From Endozoicomonas acroporae (GTDB taxonomy: Bacteria; Pseudomonadota; Gammaproteobacteria; Pseudomonadales; Endozoicomonadaceae), in contig NZ_PJPV01000061.1 in NCBI RefSeq assembly GCF_002864045.1, positions 1-63,579 of the forward strand: a stretch of DNA of 63,579 bases, in the 5' to 3' direction. Shown one piece after another: positions 16,462-25,972 of the stretch. How positions within the stretch are numbered: the stretch's first letter is position 1; every line of letters starts with the position of its first letter. The position numbers and the translations under genes were made by a program. The notes beneath the pieces are model-generated. The model was not told the DNA's origin. It saw only the letters and a program-made list of their open reading frames with translations, and ran no database searches.

Positions 16462-17811
16462 TTACTGGTTATTGTTGTTGATGGACGTCAGATTGTTGGT
16501 CAGCCACTGACTGGTACCGCTTAACGAGGCCAGCAGGTTTTCCATGGCAAGGAATTGTTGCTCGTAGTAGGACTGTATCCGTTCCAGACGAAGTTCAAGA
16601 TCTTCCCGGTCATCACTGATGTCGTTGACCGCCTCATTAATTCGATCTTCCCTGGCAGCCAGAGAACCATCACTGCCAAGGTAGCTATCCAACCGCTGGT
16701 TCAGCCGGGACATCAGGCCATTATCACCAGCCAGCACCACAGCCAGCTCGTCAAAATGGTTGTTCAGCGCTTTATCCAGACGACTGGCATCGACTTCCAG
16801 TTCTCCGGTACGGGTAGTTTTTAAACCCATGTCACTGAGGGTACGAAATACATCGCCGTCTTCGCCGACCAGACTACTGAGTTCTTTACGCAACCGGGAT
16901 TCGAGCAGTCGTGTCTGGGCATCGCCAGTCAATGTACCGGCATTCACACCGTTAACGTCAGTCAATTGATCAAAGGTGGACTTCAGGCTATTCCAGGTGG
17001 ACACAAAGGATTCGATTGACGATCTGACATCAGCCTTATCCAGAGAAATATCCAAAGTGACCGGTGTAGTTGAAACGGATTTAACATTGACCGAAACGCC
17101 ATCCACCAGGTTTTCAAAGGTGTTATCGGCAGAAGTGATAATGATAGCGGATGCACCACTACCAAATCGAATGCTGGCATTCTGAGCGGCCTGAAGCTCA
17201 GTCATTGCCCCAAGGGCAACGGTGCCACCGGTCAAGCCACTGAAATCCGCATTGATCACATAATCAGCACCACTTTCACGGCTGGCCAGCATCAATCTCT
17301 GCTGACCATTATCATTGATCAACGTCGCCTGAACGGCGGTATTATCGGTTGTGTTGTTAATGGCATCCCGTAAATCGGTCAGTGTGTCATTACCAGCATC
17401 CAGGGTAATGGCAAAGGTTTCACCATTAACGGTAAAACTGGCGGTACCCGTGCCAATGGTTTCACCCTCAGCAATGGCAGCGGAGCTTAACTGATGGCGA
17501 CTGGCCAGTTGATCCACGGTGAAAGTATAAATACCTTCTGGGGCAACGCTGGTAACAGAAGCGCCGATCACCGAATCATCACTGATATTGGCAGAACGTG
17601 GACTGAAACCTTCCACTGAATTCAGTTTTTCCAATTCCGTTTGAAATGACTGCAGTGATGATTTCAGCTGGGCTACTGCCGTTAACTCCACGGTATAAGC
17701 CTGTTCACTCCGGTTCAGCCGGGCCTCAGTCGGTGCCCGCTCAGCATTCACCAGCGCGTTCACCAAGGAGTTCACATCCAGCCCGGAATAAAGACCTGAG
17801 ACACTGAACAT
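16462..17811 (-). CDS. fliD: FliD/LafB filament cap protein
   Basis: The 449-residue protein is secreted to the filament tip, where a FliD ring folds incoming flagellin. The N-terminus (VSGLYSGLDVNSLVNALVNA) and C-terminus (AMENLLASLSGTSQWLTNNL) match the conserved coiled-coil ends of the family, with a variable middle. It is preceded by a sigma-28-like promoter (17844-17869) lying just after the lafA terminator, so it heads its own operon of fliD to motB. Confidence 0.92.
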   Translation of the reverse strand: MFSVSGLYSGLDVNSLVNALVNAERAPTEARLNRSEQAYTVELTAVAQLKSSLQSFQTELEKLNSVEGFSPRSANISDDSVIGASVTSVAPEGIYTFTVDQLASRHQLSSAAIAEGETIGTGTASFTVNGETFAITLDAGNDTLTDLRDAINNTTDNTAVQATLINDNGQQRLMLASRESGADYVINADFSGLTGGTVALGAMTELQAAQNASIRFGSGASAIIITSADNTFENLVDGVSVNVKSVSTTPVTLDISLDKADVRSSIESFVSTWNSLKSTFDQLTDVNGVNAGTLTGDAQTRLLESRLRKELSSLVGEDGDVFRTLSDMGLKTTRTGELEVDASRLDKALNNHFDELAVVLAGDNGLMSRLNQRLDSYLGSDGSLAAREDRINEAVNDISDDREDLELRLERIQSYYEQQFLAMENLLASLSGTSQWLTNNLTSINNNNQ

Positions 17812-17843
17812 AATCAGCCTCTGATTAATTCTTCATCTGGTTC

Positions 17844-17869
17844 GTATCGGCTTGCCGGTTAAAAGTTAA
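17844..17869 (-). promoter_or_regulatory. Sigma-28-type promoter for the fliD (laf) operon
   Basis: On the minus strand TTAACTTT - 10 nt - GCCGATAC resembles the flagellar consensus TAAAGTTT - 11 nt - GCCGATAA (6/8 and 7/8 matches). The -10 lies about 33 bp before the fliD start. It lies downstream of the lafA terminator, consistent with separate late transcription by LafS. Confidence 0.5.
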
Positions 17870-17872
17870 ACA

Positions 17873-17900
17873 GCAAAAAACGAGAGCCGAAGCTCCCGTT
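17873..17900 (-). terminator. Rho-independent terminator of lafA
   Basis: Minus strand: ACGGGAGC-TTCG-GCTCTCGT, an 8-bp stem with a stable TTCG loop and one wobble, followed directly by TTTTT. It lies 30 bp after the flagellin stop, making lafA monocistronic. Confidence 0.85.
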
Positions 17901-17929
17901 GATGTTTAACCGACTCTGTTGGTTTGGCC

Positions 17930-19144
17930 TTAACGCAGCAGTGACAGCACGTTCTGCGGAATGGCATTGGCCTGAGCCAGAACTGCAGTACCGGCTTGCT
18001 GCATAACCTGGTATTTACTCAGATTGGCCGTTTCAGCAGCAAAGTCAGTATCCAGAATACGACTCTTGGAGGCCGTTACGTTTTCTTTGATATTGGCCAG
18101 GTTGTTGATGGTGGAAGTAAGACGGTTCTGGATGGCACCGAGGTTGGCGCGCTCAGAATCAATCTCTTTCAGAGCCTGATCGATGATGCTGACAGCGTTA
18201 TCAGCTCCATTAGCAGTAGTCAGGTCAATGCCATTAACATTATCAGCTGAACCATTGTCAGCACCTGCTAAGTTTGCAGAAGTAGTTGCTTCACCCATTA
18301 CTCCAAGATCACCAGCTGTTGTTAAACTGGTTGCCAAGGTAAAATTAGCAGGAGTAAAGCCAGCACCTCTAACAACAGTAACACCACCTTTGGAATCAAC
18401 GATGGCGGCTAAATCTCCCTCATTAATACTTCCTTGAGCAACTTCAGATTCAAAGACAGCATTCAACTTTGATGCAATTTCACTTGAAGTATCAGTAGTA
18501 GCTATATTGATGACCTGATTGTTACCATTAACAGAAACAGTCAAATTTTCCGCTGCTCTACTTCCATGCGTTATATCACCTGCATCAAGACTCGCGATTT
18601 TAGTCCCAGCAGTAACCCCACTACCACTTCCCAAATCAGCAGATGCTGCAGAAGCAATACTGAAGCTGATTTTATCGTTAGCTGAAGCGGTAGAACCCAG
18701 CTGGAAACTTCTGTTCTGAAAGCTGCCGTCCAGCAGATTTACGCCACCGAATGAGGTGGTATTGGAGATTCTATCCAGCTCAGCCTTAAGAGCAGTCACT
18801 TCCTGATTCAATGCCGCCCGCTCATCACCCTCATTTGAACCGTTAGAAGCCTGCAGAGCCAAATCCCTCATTCTCTGCAAAATCGCAGTAGACTCATTCA
18901 ACGCACCTTCTGCAGTCTGCGCCAGAGAGATACCATCGTTAGCATTTCTGATCGCCACAGCAAGACCACGGGATTGAACCTCCAGACGGTTAGAAATCTG
19001 CAGACCTGCAGCATCGTCTTTCGCACTATTAATACGCACACCGGAAGAAAGTCTTTGCATGGTGGTTTGCAAGCCACTTTCAGACTTCATCAGCTGACGC
19101 TGGGCATTCAATGAAAAGGAATTAGTATTAACGGTCATTGCCAT
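17930..19144 (-). CDS. lafA: Flagellin (LafA-type)
   Basis: The 404-residue filament subunit has conserved N-terminal D0/D1 helices ([37 protein letters not shown]) and a C-terminal D1/D0 ([19 protein letters not shown], ending [15 protein letters not shown]). A variable Ala/Thr/Gly-rich domain of about 150 residues lies between. The TLR5-recognised patch is present ([13 protein letters not shown]). It is the only flagellin in the window, has its own terminator and lies upstream of the fliD operon as lafA does in Vibrio. A weak sigma-28-like promoter is at 19231-19258. Confidence 0.95.
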   Translation of the reverse strand: MAMTVNTNSFSLNAQRQLMKSESGLQTTMQRLSSGVRINSAKDDAAGLQISNRLEVQSRGLAVAIRNANDGISLAQTAEGALNESTAILQRMRDLALQASNGSNEGDERAALNQEVTALKAELDRISNTTSFGGVNLLDGSFQNRSFQLGSTASANDKISFSIASAASADLGSGSGVTAGTKIASLDAGDITHGSRAAENLTVSVNGNNQVINIATTDTSSEIASKLNAVFESEVAQGSINEGDLAAIVDSKGGVTVVRGAGFTPANFTLATSLTTAGDLGVMGEATTSANLAGADNGSADNVNGIDLTTANGADNAVSIIDQALKEIDSERANLGAIQNRLTSTINNLANIKENVTASKSRILDTDFAAETANLSKYQVMQQAGTAVLAQANAIPQNVLSLLR

Positions 19145-19230
19145 TGTTTATTTCTCCATCCATGGATATTCGCTATGAAACTTCAGCGATATTTCTGTTC
19201 TTTATAGTTTTAAGAAACGCTGAACCCCCC

Positions 19231-19258
19231 TATTCGGTGACCACCTGAATCCACTTAA
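19231..19258 (-). promoter_or_regulatory. Weak sigma-28-like promoter candidate for lafA
   Basis: Minus strand TTAAGTGG - 12 nt - ACCGAATA. Matches to the consensus are 5/8 and 5/8 with one extra spacer base, so it is a candidate only. It lies about 90 bp upstream of the flagellin start in the divergent lafA/fliQ region. Confidence 0.3.
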
Positions 19259-19363
19259 ACAAATTAATGATTTTTTTCAGTCGTTTTTAGATTAAAAAAA
19301 TGATTTTATATATCTTCATATAAATAAATGGGCCAACAACCCGGAACCGAATAAGGAGAGCCC

Positions 19364-19633
19364 ATGACACCGGAAGTTGTGGCGGACCTTTTCAAAGACG
19401 CACTGACCCTGATCGTTATCATGGTGTCAGTTATCATTCTCCCCGGCATGCTGGTGGGTCTGGTGATCAGCACCATTCAGGCCGCCACCCAGATCAATGA
19501 ACAGACACTGAGCTTTCTGCCACGACTGCTGGCCACCCTGATTACCATTGGCCTGGCAGGCAACTGGCTGATTCAGGAGTTTATGGATCTGTTTATCCGA
19601 CTCTATGAGCTGATCCCGGAGCTGCTGGCCTGA
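19364..19633 (+). CDS. fliQ: FliQ, flagellar export gate protein (set 1)
   Basis: The 89-residue inner-membrane protein has two hydrophobic hairpin helices (about 15-40 and 52-75) and the conserved GLVISTIQAATQINEQTLSF segment. It forms the export gate with FliP and FliR. It is the first gene of a plus-strand operon divergent from lafA, preceded by AAGGAG. Its stop overlaps the fliR start (TGATG). The usual fliMNP genes are not upstream but follow flhA. Confidence 0.94.
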   Translation: MTPEVVADLFKDALTLIVIMVSVIILPGMLVGLVISTIQAATQINEQTLSFLPRLLATLITIGLAGNWLIQEFMDLFIRLYELIPELLA

Positions 19634-20406
19634 TGATCGGGTTTACCTTCAGCGAGCTGACCGGCTGGCTTGGTCAGTACCTCTGGCCCCTGTTTCGGGT
19701 TGCCGCGCTGTTGATGACCATGCCCATGGTCAGCAGTCAGGTGGTTGCCCCCAGAATACGCCTGCTGATGGCATTGGCCATTTCCTTTCTGATAGCCCCA
19801 TTACTACCCGCTGTTCCTGCCGTGGAGCCTATATCAGGAGCAGCTCTGCTGATTACCCTGCAACAATTGGCCATCGGCTTTGCCATGGGATTAATCCTGC
19901 AAATTTATTTTGCCATCTTTACCTCAGCGGGTGAGCTGGTTTCCATGCAGATGGGGCTGGGCATGTCGGTGATGATTGATCCGATCAACGGTGTTCAGAT
20001 TCCTATTATCAGTCAGCTGTTTCAACTGCTGAGTTTCCTGATGTTTCTGGCCTTGGACGGGCATCTTGTGGCCATTACCATCATCATTGAAAGCTTCACC
20101 ATCCTGCCAGTGGCACCGCTTGATCTCTCCCGAATTGTTTTGGAGCAATTGCCGGGGCTGGTGTCATGGATGTTTGCCAGCGCCCTGTTGATGGTGGTGC
20201 CCGCTATTATCTCCCTGCTGATTGTCTCCTTTACCTTTGGCGTGATGAACCGCTCAGCACCTCAGTTCAATATTTTCAGCCTTGGCTTCCCGCTGACCAT
20301 GCTGGGCGGTCTGATTATATTAATGCTGGTCAGCAGTCAGTTCTCCGGCATATTCGTTCGATTCACTGAAGCGGGGCTGGAAGCACTCTCCAGCCTGCTG
20401 TTATAG
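19633..20406 (+). CDS. fliR: FliR, flagellar export gate protein (set 1)
   Basis: The 257-residue polytopic inner-membrane protein has the conserved segments MPMVSSQVVAPRIRLLMAL, GFAMGLILQIYFAIFTSAGE and MGLGMSVMIDPINGVQIPII. Together with FliP and FliQ it forms the gate through which axial proteins leave the cytoplasm. It is translationally coupled to fliQ and followed 16 bp later by flhB. Confidence 0.94.
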   Translation: MIGFTFSELTGWLGQYLWPLFRVAALLMTMPMVSSQVVAPRIRLLMALAISFLIAPLLPAVPAVEPISGAALLITLQQLAIGFAMGLILQIYFAIFTSAGELVSMQMGLGMSVMIDPINGVQIPIISQLFQLLSFLMFLALDGHLVAITIIIESFTILPVAPLDLSRIVLEQLPGLVSWMFASALLMVVPAIISLLIVSFTFGVMNRSAPQFNIFSLGFPLTMLGGLIILMLVSSQFSGIFVRFTEAGLEALSSLLL

Positions 20407-20422
20407 ATGAGGGTTCTCAAGA

Positions 20423-21571
20423 ATGGCCGATGAACCCCAACAGGAAGAACGCACCGAAGAGCCTTCCGAACGAAAAATCCAGAAAAGCCGTGAAGAAGGT
20501 CAGGTTCCCCGCTCCCGGGAGCTGGTGACTACCGCACTGATTGGCGGTACCTTGCTGGCCATGTGGTTTAGCGGCAACCTGATCAGCCAGCAGTTGCAGA
20601 GCGTTATGCGCACCAGTTTCACCTTTGATAAAGCCGTGCTTCGTCAGGAAAACTGGCTGAAAAGCCATCTGATTAACAGCCTTACCGAAGGGTTCTCAGG
20701 GCTGATGCCGTTTTTCCTGCTGACCACCCTGGCCACCGTTGGCGCTTCCCTGGCACTGGGTGGCTGGCTGTTCAGCAATAAACTGCTGCAGTTTAAAGGT
20801 GAACGCATCAGTCCTCTGAAAGGGCTGCAACGGATGTTTTCGGCCCGCTCACTGATGGAAGTGGTCAAATCCATTGCCAAACTGCTTCTGCTTGGCTTTT
20901 GTCTCTGGCTCACTGCCCAGTGGTTTTTTGCCGAGTTAATGACCATTAACCAGTTATCTATTACCAGTGCCCTTTACCTGGGAGCAGGTTACCTAGTTAA
21001 GGCGGTCGCGATTATGACCCTGGCGCTGGTGATTATCTGCATCATCGATATTCCATTTCAGCAATGGAGCCATTTACGCAAGTTACGCATGACACATAAG
21101 GAAATGCGTGATGAAATGAAAGAGCTGGAGGGGCAGCCTGAAGTTCGTTCCCGGTTAAAAGAGAAGCAGCAGGAAATTGCCGGTCGACGTATGATGCAGG
21201 CGGTGCCGGGAGCCGATGTGATCATCACCAACCCGACACACTTTGCCGTGGCCATTCGCTACGACCAGAACCGGGCCAAAGCGCCCTATCTGGTGGCCAA
21301 AGGCGTTGATCAGGTTGCCCTGAGAATGTGCGCAGTGGCCAGGGAATATAACCGCCCGGTGATTCAATCACCGGTGCTGGCCCGGGTGGTTTATCATACG
21401 ACAGCACTCAACCAGGAAATAGCCGACGAGCTGTACATAGCTGTTGCCCAGATATTGGCTTACATCAAGCACCTGAATGACTATCAGGCTGGAAGAATGC
21501 CCGCAAGACCAGAAATGCCGGAACCGGAGGTTCCCCGGGCTTTTCAGGAAAAGTGGGATAAGCAGGGATAA
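20423..21571 (+). CDS. flhB: FlhB, export switch protein (set 1)
   Basis: The 382-residue protein has an N-terminal signature (EERTEEPSERKIQKSREEGQ), four membrane helices and a cytoplasmic domain with the autocleavage site NPTH intact at about residue 269 (GADVIITNPTHFAVAIRY). Cleavage between Asn and Pro lets FliK switch specificity from rod/hook to filament. This copy therefore looks fully functional, in contrast to the second FlhB at 50351, where the site is NPGH. Confidence 0.95.
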   Translation: MADEPQQEERTEEPSERKIQKSREEGQVPRSRELVTTALIGGTLLAMWFSGNLISQQLQSVMRTSFTFDKAVLRQENWLKSHLINSLTEGFSGLMPFFLLTTLATVGASLALGGWLFSNKLLQFKGERISPLKGLQRMFSARSLMEVVKSIAKLLLLGFCLWLTAQWFFAELMTINQLSITSALYLGAGYLVKAVAIMTLALVIICIIDIPFQQWSHLRKLRMTHKEMRDEMKELEGQPEVRSRLKEKQQEIAGRRMMQAVPGADVIITNPTHFAVAIRYDQNRAKAPYLVAKGVDQVALRMCAVAREYNRPVIQSPVLARVVYHTTALNQEIADELYIAVAQILAYIKHLNDYQAGRMPARPEMPEPEVPRAFQEKWDKQG

Positions 21572-21597
21572 CCAGGCTTTATCACAAGGACCAGACA

Positions 21598-23697
21598 ATG
21601 ATCAGGGAAGCTCAACGTCTGCTGGGAGAATTATCGGGCAAAACCAATGGACTGCGTATTGGTATTCCATTAATCGTACTGATGACCCTCGGCATGGTCA
21701 CACTGCCCATGCCACCTTTTATGCTGGATGCCTTTTTCACCTTTAACATAGCCCTCTCCCTGCTGGTTTTACTGGTGAGTGTGTACACACTAAAACCGCT
21801 GGATTTTGCCGTTTTCCCAACCATTCTGCTGGTCTCTACTCTGCTTCGTCTGGCACTGAATGTTGCCTCAACCCGTGTCGTTTTGCTCAACGGTCATACC
21901 GGCCCGGATGCTGCCGGTAAAGTGATTCAATCCTTTGGTGAAGTGGTTATTGGCAACAACTATGTGGTCGGCCTGGTGGTCTTTGCCATTCTGGTCATTA
22001 TCAACTTTGTCGTGGTCACCAAAGGGGCTGGCCGAATATCAGAAGTCACCGCCCGTTTCACTCTGGATGCGCTTCCGGGCAAGCAGATGGCCATTGATGC
22101 TGATTTGAATGCCGGCATCATTGACCAGCAAAAAGCCCATGACCGACGGGAGAGTGTACGACGGGAGGCAGATTTCTACGGTTCCATGGACGGTGCCAGT
22201 AAATTTGTCCGTGGCGATGCGGTGGCAGGCCTGCTGATTCTGGCCATCAATATTATTGGCGGTATGCTGATCGGTACGCTTGGCCATGGGCTAAGTGCCG
22301 GTGAGGCCTTTACTGTCTATTCACTACTGACCATTGGTGATGGCCTGGTAGCCCAGATCCCGTCACTGTTACTGTCAACCGCTGCCGCCATGATGGTCAC
22401 CCGGGTTTCAGAATCCGCCGATATGGGGGACCAGGTATCGGAGCAGATGCTGTCATCCCCCAAAGCCATGATGCTGACCGGTGTTATCCTGATCGTTATG
22501 GGGCTGGTTCCCGGCATGCCATTTATTCCTTTTGTTGGCCTGGGTGCATTGGTCTTACTGGTATTCTGGTGGCTCAATAAAAACTCAACACCTGCTGAAC
22601 AGGACGATACCAGGGAGCAGCAGGATCAAAGCTCACCGGAGACTTCCTGGTCATGGGGGGATATTCCGCCGGTAGATACCTTGAAAATGGAACTGGGCTT
22701 CCGGCTGATTACCCTGGCTGACGAAAAACAGGGTGGGCAATTGTTAACCCAGATCAAGGGAATCCGCAAAAGCCAGTCCCGCCAGCTGGGCTTTCTGGTT
22801 CCCAGTGTGCATATCAAAGACAATTTAAGCCTGAAACCTGATAGCTATACCATCGAATTAAAGGGAGTCACCGTCGCTGAAGGGCAGGTTGACCCGGGAA
22901 AGTTATTAGCCATCAACCCTGGTGAGGTATTTGGGGAGCTTAATGGTACCCCAACCAAAGATCCTGCTTACCAGCTGGATGCACTGTGGATTGAACCATC
23001 CGACAGAGATCATGCATCAGGACTGGGGTATACCGTCGTTGATCCCGCCAGTGTCATGGCAACGCACTTGAATAAAATCATTGATGAACATGCCAGTGAA
23101 CTGCTTGGTCACGATGAAGTCGAACAACTGGTGGATAAGCTGCGCCATTACTCCCCGAAACTGGCCGATGAGTTAATTCCGAAAAAAATTTCCATCAGCA
23201 TTTTTTCAAAAGTCCTCCGGGAGTTATTGGTGGAAGATGTCCCGGTCAGTGATATTCGTACCATTGGCTCTACGCTGTTGGAGTCCTCGGAAAATAACAA
23301 GGAAACCTGGCAGCTCACTGCCGAAGTCCGGGTCGCCCTGCGCCGGGCCATTGTGCAGAACCTGATCGGTCATCAGCAGACACTGCCTGCGGTTACCATG
23401 AGCCCAGAGCTGGAACAGGTCATCATGAAGAGCTTTCAACAGGCGGTAAAAAACAGTCATTTCTCACCAGACTCCCTGCCACTGGAGCCGGGTATTGCTG
23501 AACAGCTTCAGCAGCAGTTACCCGTTGTTGCTGATAAATTGATCGCTGAAGGAAAGCCGCCAATCATGCTGGTCAACGATACCATTCGCCCGGCTATGGC
23601 CCGCTATGCAAGACTGTGCACTGATGGCATGCACGTACTGTCGTTTAATGAAATACCTGAAAATAAAGAAGTCATTGTCGTAGGCAAAGTCGGGTAA
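21598..23697 (+). CDS. flhA: FlhA, export gate protein (set 1)
   Basis: The 699-residue inner-membrane protein has eight predicted membrane helices in the first 330 residues. The conserved cytoplasmic loop reads LDALPGKQMAIDADLNAGII and READFYGSMDGASKFVRGD. A large cytoplasmic domain that docks export chaperone complexes follows. Length and motifs fit the family. It follows flhB by 26 bp. Confidence 0.95.
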   Translation: MIREAQRLLGELSGKTNGLRIGIPLIVLMTLGMVTLPMPPFMLDAFFTFNIALSLLVLLVSVYTLKPLDFAVFPTILLVSTLLRLALNVASTRVVLLNGHTGPDAAGKVIQSFGEVVIGNNYVVGLVVFAILVIINFVVVTKGAGRISEVTARFTLDALPGKQMAIDADLNAGIIDQQKAHDRRESVRREADFYGSMDGASKFVRGDAVAGLLILAINIIGGMLIGTLGHGLSAGEAFTVYSLLTIGDGLVAQIPSLLLSTAAAMMVTRVSESADMGDQVSEQMLSSPKAMMLTGVILIVMGLVPGMPFIPFVGLGALVLLVFWWLNKNSTPAEQDDTREQQDQSSPETSWSWGDIPPVDTLKMELGFRLITLADEKQGGQLLTQIKGIRKSQSRQLGFLVPSVHIKDNLSLKPDSYTIELKGVTVAEGQVDPGKLLAINPGEVFGELNGTPTKDPAYQLDALWIEPSDRDHASGLGYTVVDPASVMATHLNKIIDEHASELLGHDEVEQLVDKLRHYSPKLADELIPKKISISIFSKVLRELLVEDVPVSDIRTIGSTLLESSENNKETWQLTAEVRVALRRAIVQNLIGHQQTLPAVTMSPELEQVIMKSFQQAVKNSHFSPDSLPLEPGIAEQLQQQLPVVADKLIAEGKPPIMLVNDTIRPAMARYARLCTDGMHVLSFNEIPENKEVIVVGKVG

Positions 23698-23820
23698 ACC
23701 CCATAAAAGAAAAGTTGTTTGTTTTTAAGGCTTGATGACGGTATCGTGAAAATAGCTATTTCAACTTCATAAAGAAAGCTGGCAAATTTCGCTTCGTGTT
23801 CCCTTCGGGCAGGTATTTCC

Positions 23821-24813
23821 ATGGACAGGAAATCAAAATCATCACTGAACAGCCGGGAGCTGTCAGGTTCTGAAAAAGTACAGAAGGTACACTCTTCTTC
23901 TGAATTTAAAGATCTTGAAACTTATGATCTGACCAACCCGGATTATAAGATTCATGACCTGCTACCTACGCTGGAGCTGATCAACCAGCGTTTCTCACAA
24001 CTGTTCAGACATGCCATCAGCAGTCTGTTCAGGCATAACATTGATGTGCAGTTTGACAGTGTTGATTCATTACAAGTGGGCGATTACCTTGCCAATGACA
24101 CAACCCCCGATATCAAACATATCTATAAATCAACCACGCTAAAGTGTTCTGGATTTATGGCGATTGAATCTCCGATGCTTTTTACTCTGGTGGATATTTT
24201 TTTTAGTGGATCCGGAGATAGTGTAAATCCAAAACGCAACGAACTGACAACCGCTGAAATCAGAATATTGCTGAGAGTTCTCAAAGCTGCTGCAGATAAA
24301 CAGACAGAAGCCTGGGGAAGTATACTCTCGTTTAAAATCAAACTGGCGGATAATTACAACAGTCCGGTTTCAACACTGTTTCGATCGGACACCGAAATCA
24401 TTCTGCTTAGCCAATTTACGCTACAGCTGGGCAGTCAATCCTGCGCATTCCATATCGTCATGCCCTATCAGGCACTGGAACCCGTGAGAGAAAAGCTCCA
24501 GGCCTTTAAATTTGCTGAGCAGGACCCTCAATGGCAACGCAATATGCTGTTGGGATTGATGCAGGCCCCGCTGGAAGTATCCTCACGGCTCTGTGAAGTT
24601 GATATCAGCCTCAGAGATGTGATGAGACTGAAGCCCGGTCAGATCATCCAGGCCGATGTCCCCCCCAATGTTACCGTCAAAGTTGCAGGCGTACCCTGCT
24701 TTAAAGCCTCGGTATGCACGGTACAGAACAGTCTGGCCATCAAGATCACCAAAAAATTGCATAGCGAAGAAGTAGAGGTGTACCAGCACGAGGAGAAGGA
24801 AATCCATGAGTAA
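23821..24813 (+). CDS. fliM: FliM-like C-ring switch protein (set 1)
   Basis: The 330-residue C-ring protein has a middle domain (about 45-230; INQRFSQLFRHAISSLFRHN, TLVDIFFSGSGD) and a C-terminal SpoA/FliN-like domain (about 250-315). The N-terminal CheY-binding peptide (LSQDEIDALL type) is not present; the first 40 residues are polar and unrelated. Rotation may therefore not be controlled by CheY in the usual way. It lies 124 bp after flhA and overlaps fliN, an order that departs from the usual fliMNPQR-flhBA. Confidence 0.85.
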   Translation: MDRKSKSSLNSRELSGSEKVQKVHSSSEFKDLETYDLTNPDYKIHDLLPTLELINQRFSQLFRHAISSLFRHNIDVQFDSVDSLQVGDYLANDTTPDIKHIYKSTTLKCSGFMAIESPMLFTLVDIFFSGSGDSVNPKRNELTTAEIRILLRVLKAAADKQTEAWGSILSFKIKLADNYNSPVSTLFRSDTEIILLSQFTLQLGSQSCAFHIVMPYQALEPVREKLQAFKFAEQDPQWQRNMLLGLMQAPLEVSSRLCEVDISLRDVMRLKPGQIIQADVPPNVTVKVAGVPCFKASVCTVQNSLAIKITKKLHSEEVEVYQHEEKEIHE

Positions 24814-25183
24814 TGAACAAGACGACAGCGTTACCCCAAACGACAGCATGAGCTTTCAGGACAGCCTGGAATCTGAACAATCCACCCAGCCTGTTGAAGA
24901 GACAGCAAATCTCCCCCAGGCCATGAGTGACCTGGGGATGATCCTGGATATTCCCGTCACCCTTTCGCTGGAACTGGGCAGCACTAAAATTAATATCGGT
25001 GATTTAATGCGCCTGAACAAAGGCTCTATTGTTGAACTGGAAAAAGAGGCATCAGAGCCGTTGGAAGTGATGGTGAATGGCAAACTCATTGCCTATGCCG
25101 AAGTCGTGGTTATTCATGATAAATACGGCATTCGTTTCCTGGATGTGGTCAGTGAATCAGAAAGACTGAAGCATATTTCCTGA
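24806..25183 (+). CDS. fliN: FliN C-ring protein (set 1)
   Basis: The 125-residue protein ends in a SpoA domain (about 45-120; VTLSLELGSTKINIGDLMRL, LEVMVNGKLIAYAEVVVIHD, YGIRFLDVVS). FliN forms the bottom of the C-ring and helps dock the FliH-FliI complex. It overlaps fliM by 8 bp and abuts fliP without a gap. Confidence 0.93.
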   Translation: MSNEQDDSVTPNDSMSFQDSLESEQSTQPVEETANLPQAMSDLGMILDIPVTLSLELGSTKINIGDLMRLNKGSIVELEKEASEPLEVMVNGKLIAYAEVVVIHDKYGIRFLDVVSESERLKHIS

Positions 25184-25942
25184 ATGAAAAACCCGAACAA
25201 TAAATACCGGCTGATGATGTGCGCATTATCAGCCTTCTTCTGCTTTTTTGCTGTTGACAGTTTTGCCGAGTCAGGCCTGCCACTGATCACGGTAACCAGC
25301 AACGGGGATGCAACGGAGTACAGTGCCAGTCTTCAGATCCTGATTCTGATGACGTTACTCAGTTTTATCCCGGCAGCGTTATTGATGATGACGTCGTTTA
25401 CCCGCATCATCATCGTTCTGGCCATTCTCAGGCAGGCGCTGGGTTTACAACAAACGCCGCCTAACCAGGTGTTGCTGGGTATTACGCTGGCGCTGACCAT
25501 ACTGATCATGACGCCACTATTTGAAGACATTTATGCCCTGGCAGTGGTCCCCTACCTGGAAGATAGCCAGACTTTACTGGAAGCACTGACACAGGCCAGC
25601 TTGCCAGTGAAAGACTTTATGTTGAAACAGACCAGGGAAACGGATCTTGAACTGTTCTTCAGTATCGCCAAACAGGACATACCCGTAAATGTGACGGATA
25701 CGCCCTTATCAATCGCGATACCTGCTTTTGTAACCAGCGAACTGAAAACCGCTTTCCAGATCGGTTTTATTATTTATATTCCCTTTCTGGTCATTGACCT
25801 TGTGGTGGCCAGTGTTTTGATGGCAATGGGCATGATTATGCTGTCACCACAGATGATCTCTCTGCCATTTAAATTAATGCTGTTTGTTCTGGTGGATGGC
25901 TGGGCAATGATTATGGGAACCATGGCATCCAGCTTTTTTTGA
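25184..25942 (+). CDS. fliP: FliP export gate protein (set 1)
   Basis: The 252-residue protein has a cleavable signal peptide (ending DSFAESG), then the strongly conserved [20 protein letters not shown] segment, the periplasmic [15 protein letters not shown] segment and the final pair of membrane helices ([20 protein letters not shown]). It is the core of the export gate. It is the last gene of the plus-strand operon. No fliO is present. Confidence 0.95.
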   Translation: MKNPNNKYRLMMCALSAFFCFFAVDSFAESGLPLITVTSNGDATEYSASLQILILMTLLSFIPAALLMMTSFTRIIIVLAILRQALGLQQTPPNQVLLGITLALTILIMTPLFEDIYALAVVPYLEDSQTLLEALTQASLPVKDFMLKQTRETDLELFFSIAKQDIPVNVTDTPLSIAIPAFVTSELKTAFQIGFIIYIPFLVIDLVVASVLMAMGMIMLSPQMISLPFKLMLFVLVDGWAMIMGTMASSFF

Positions 25943-25972
25943 ACAAACGTTAAAAAACGGACGCCAGAATAA

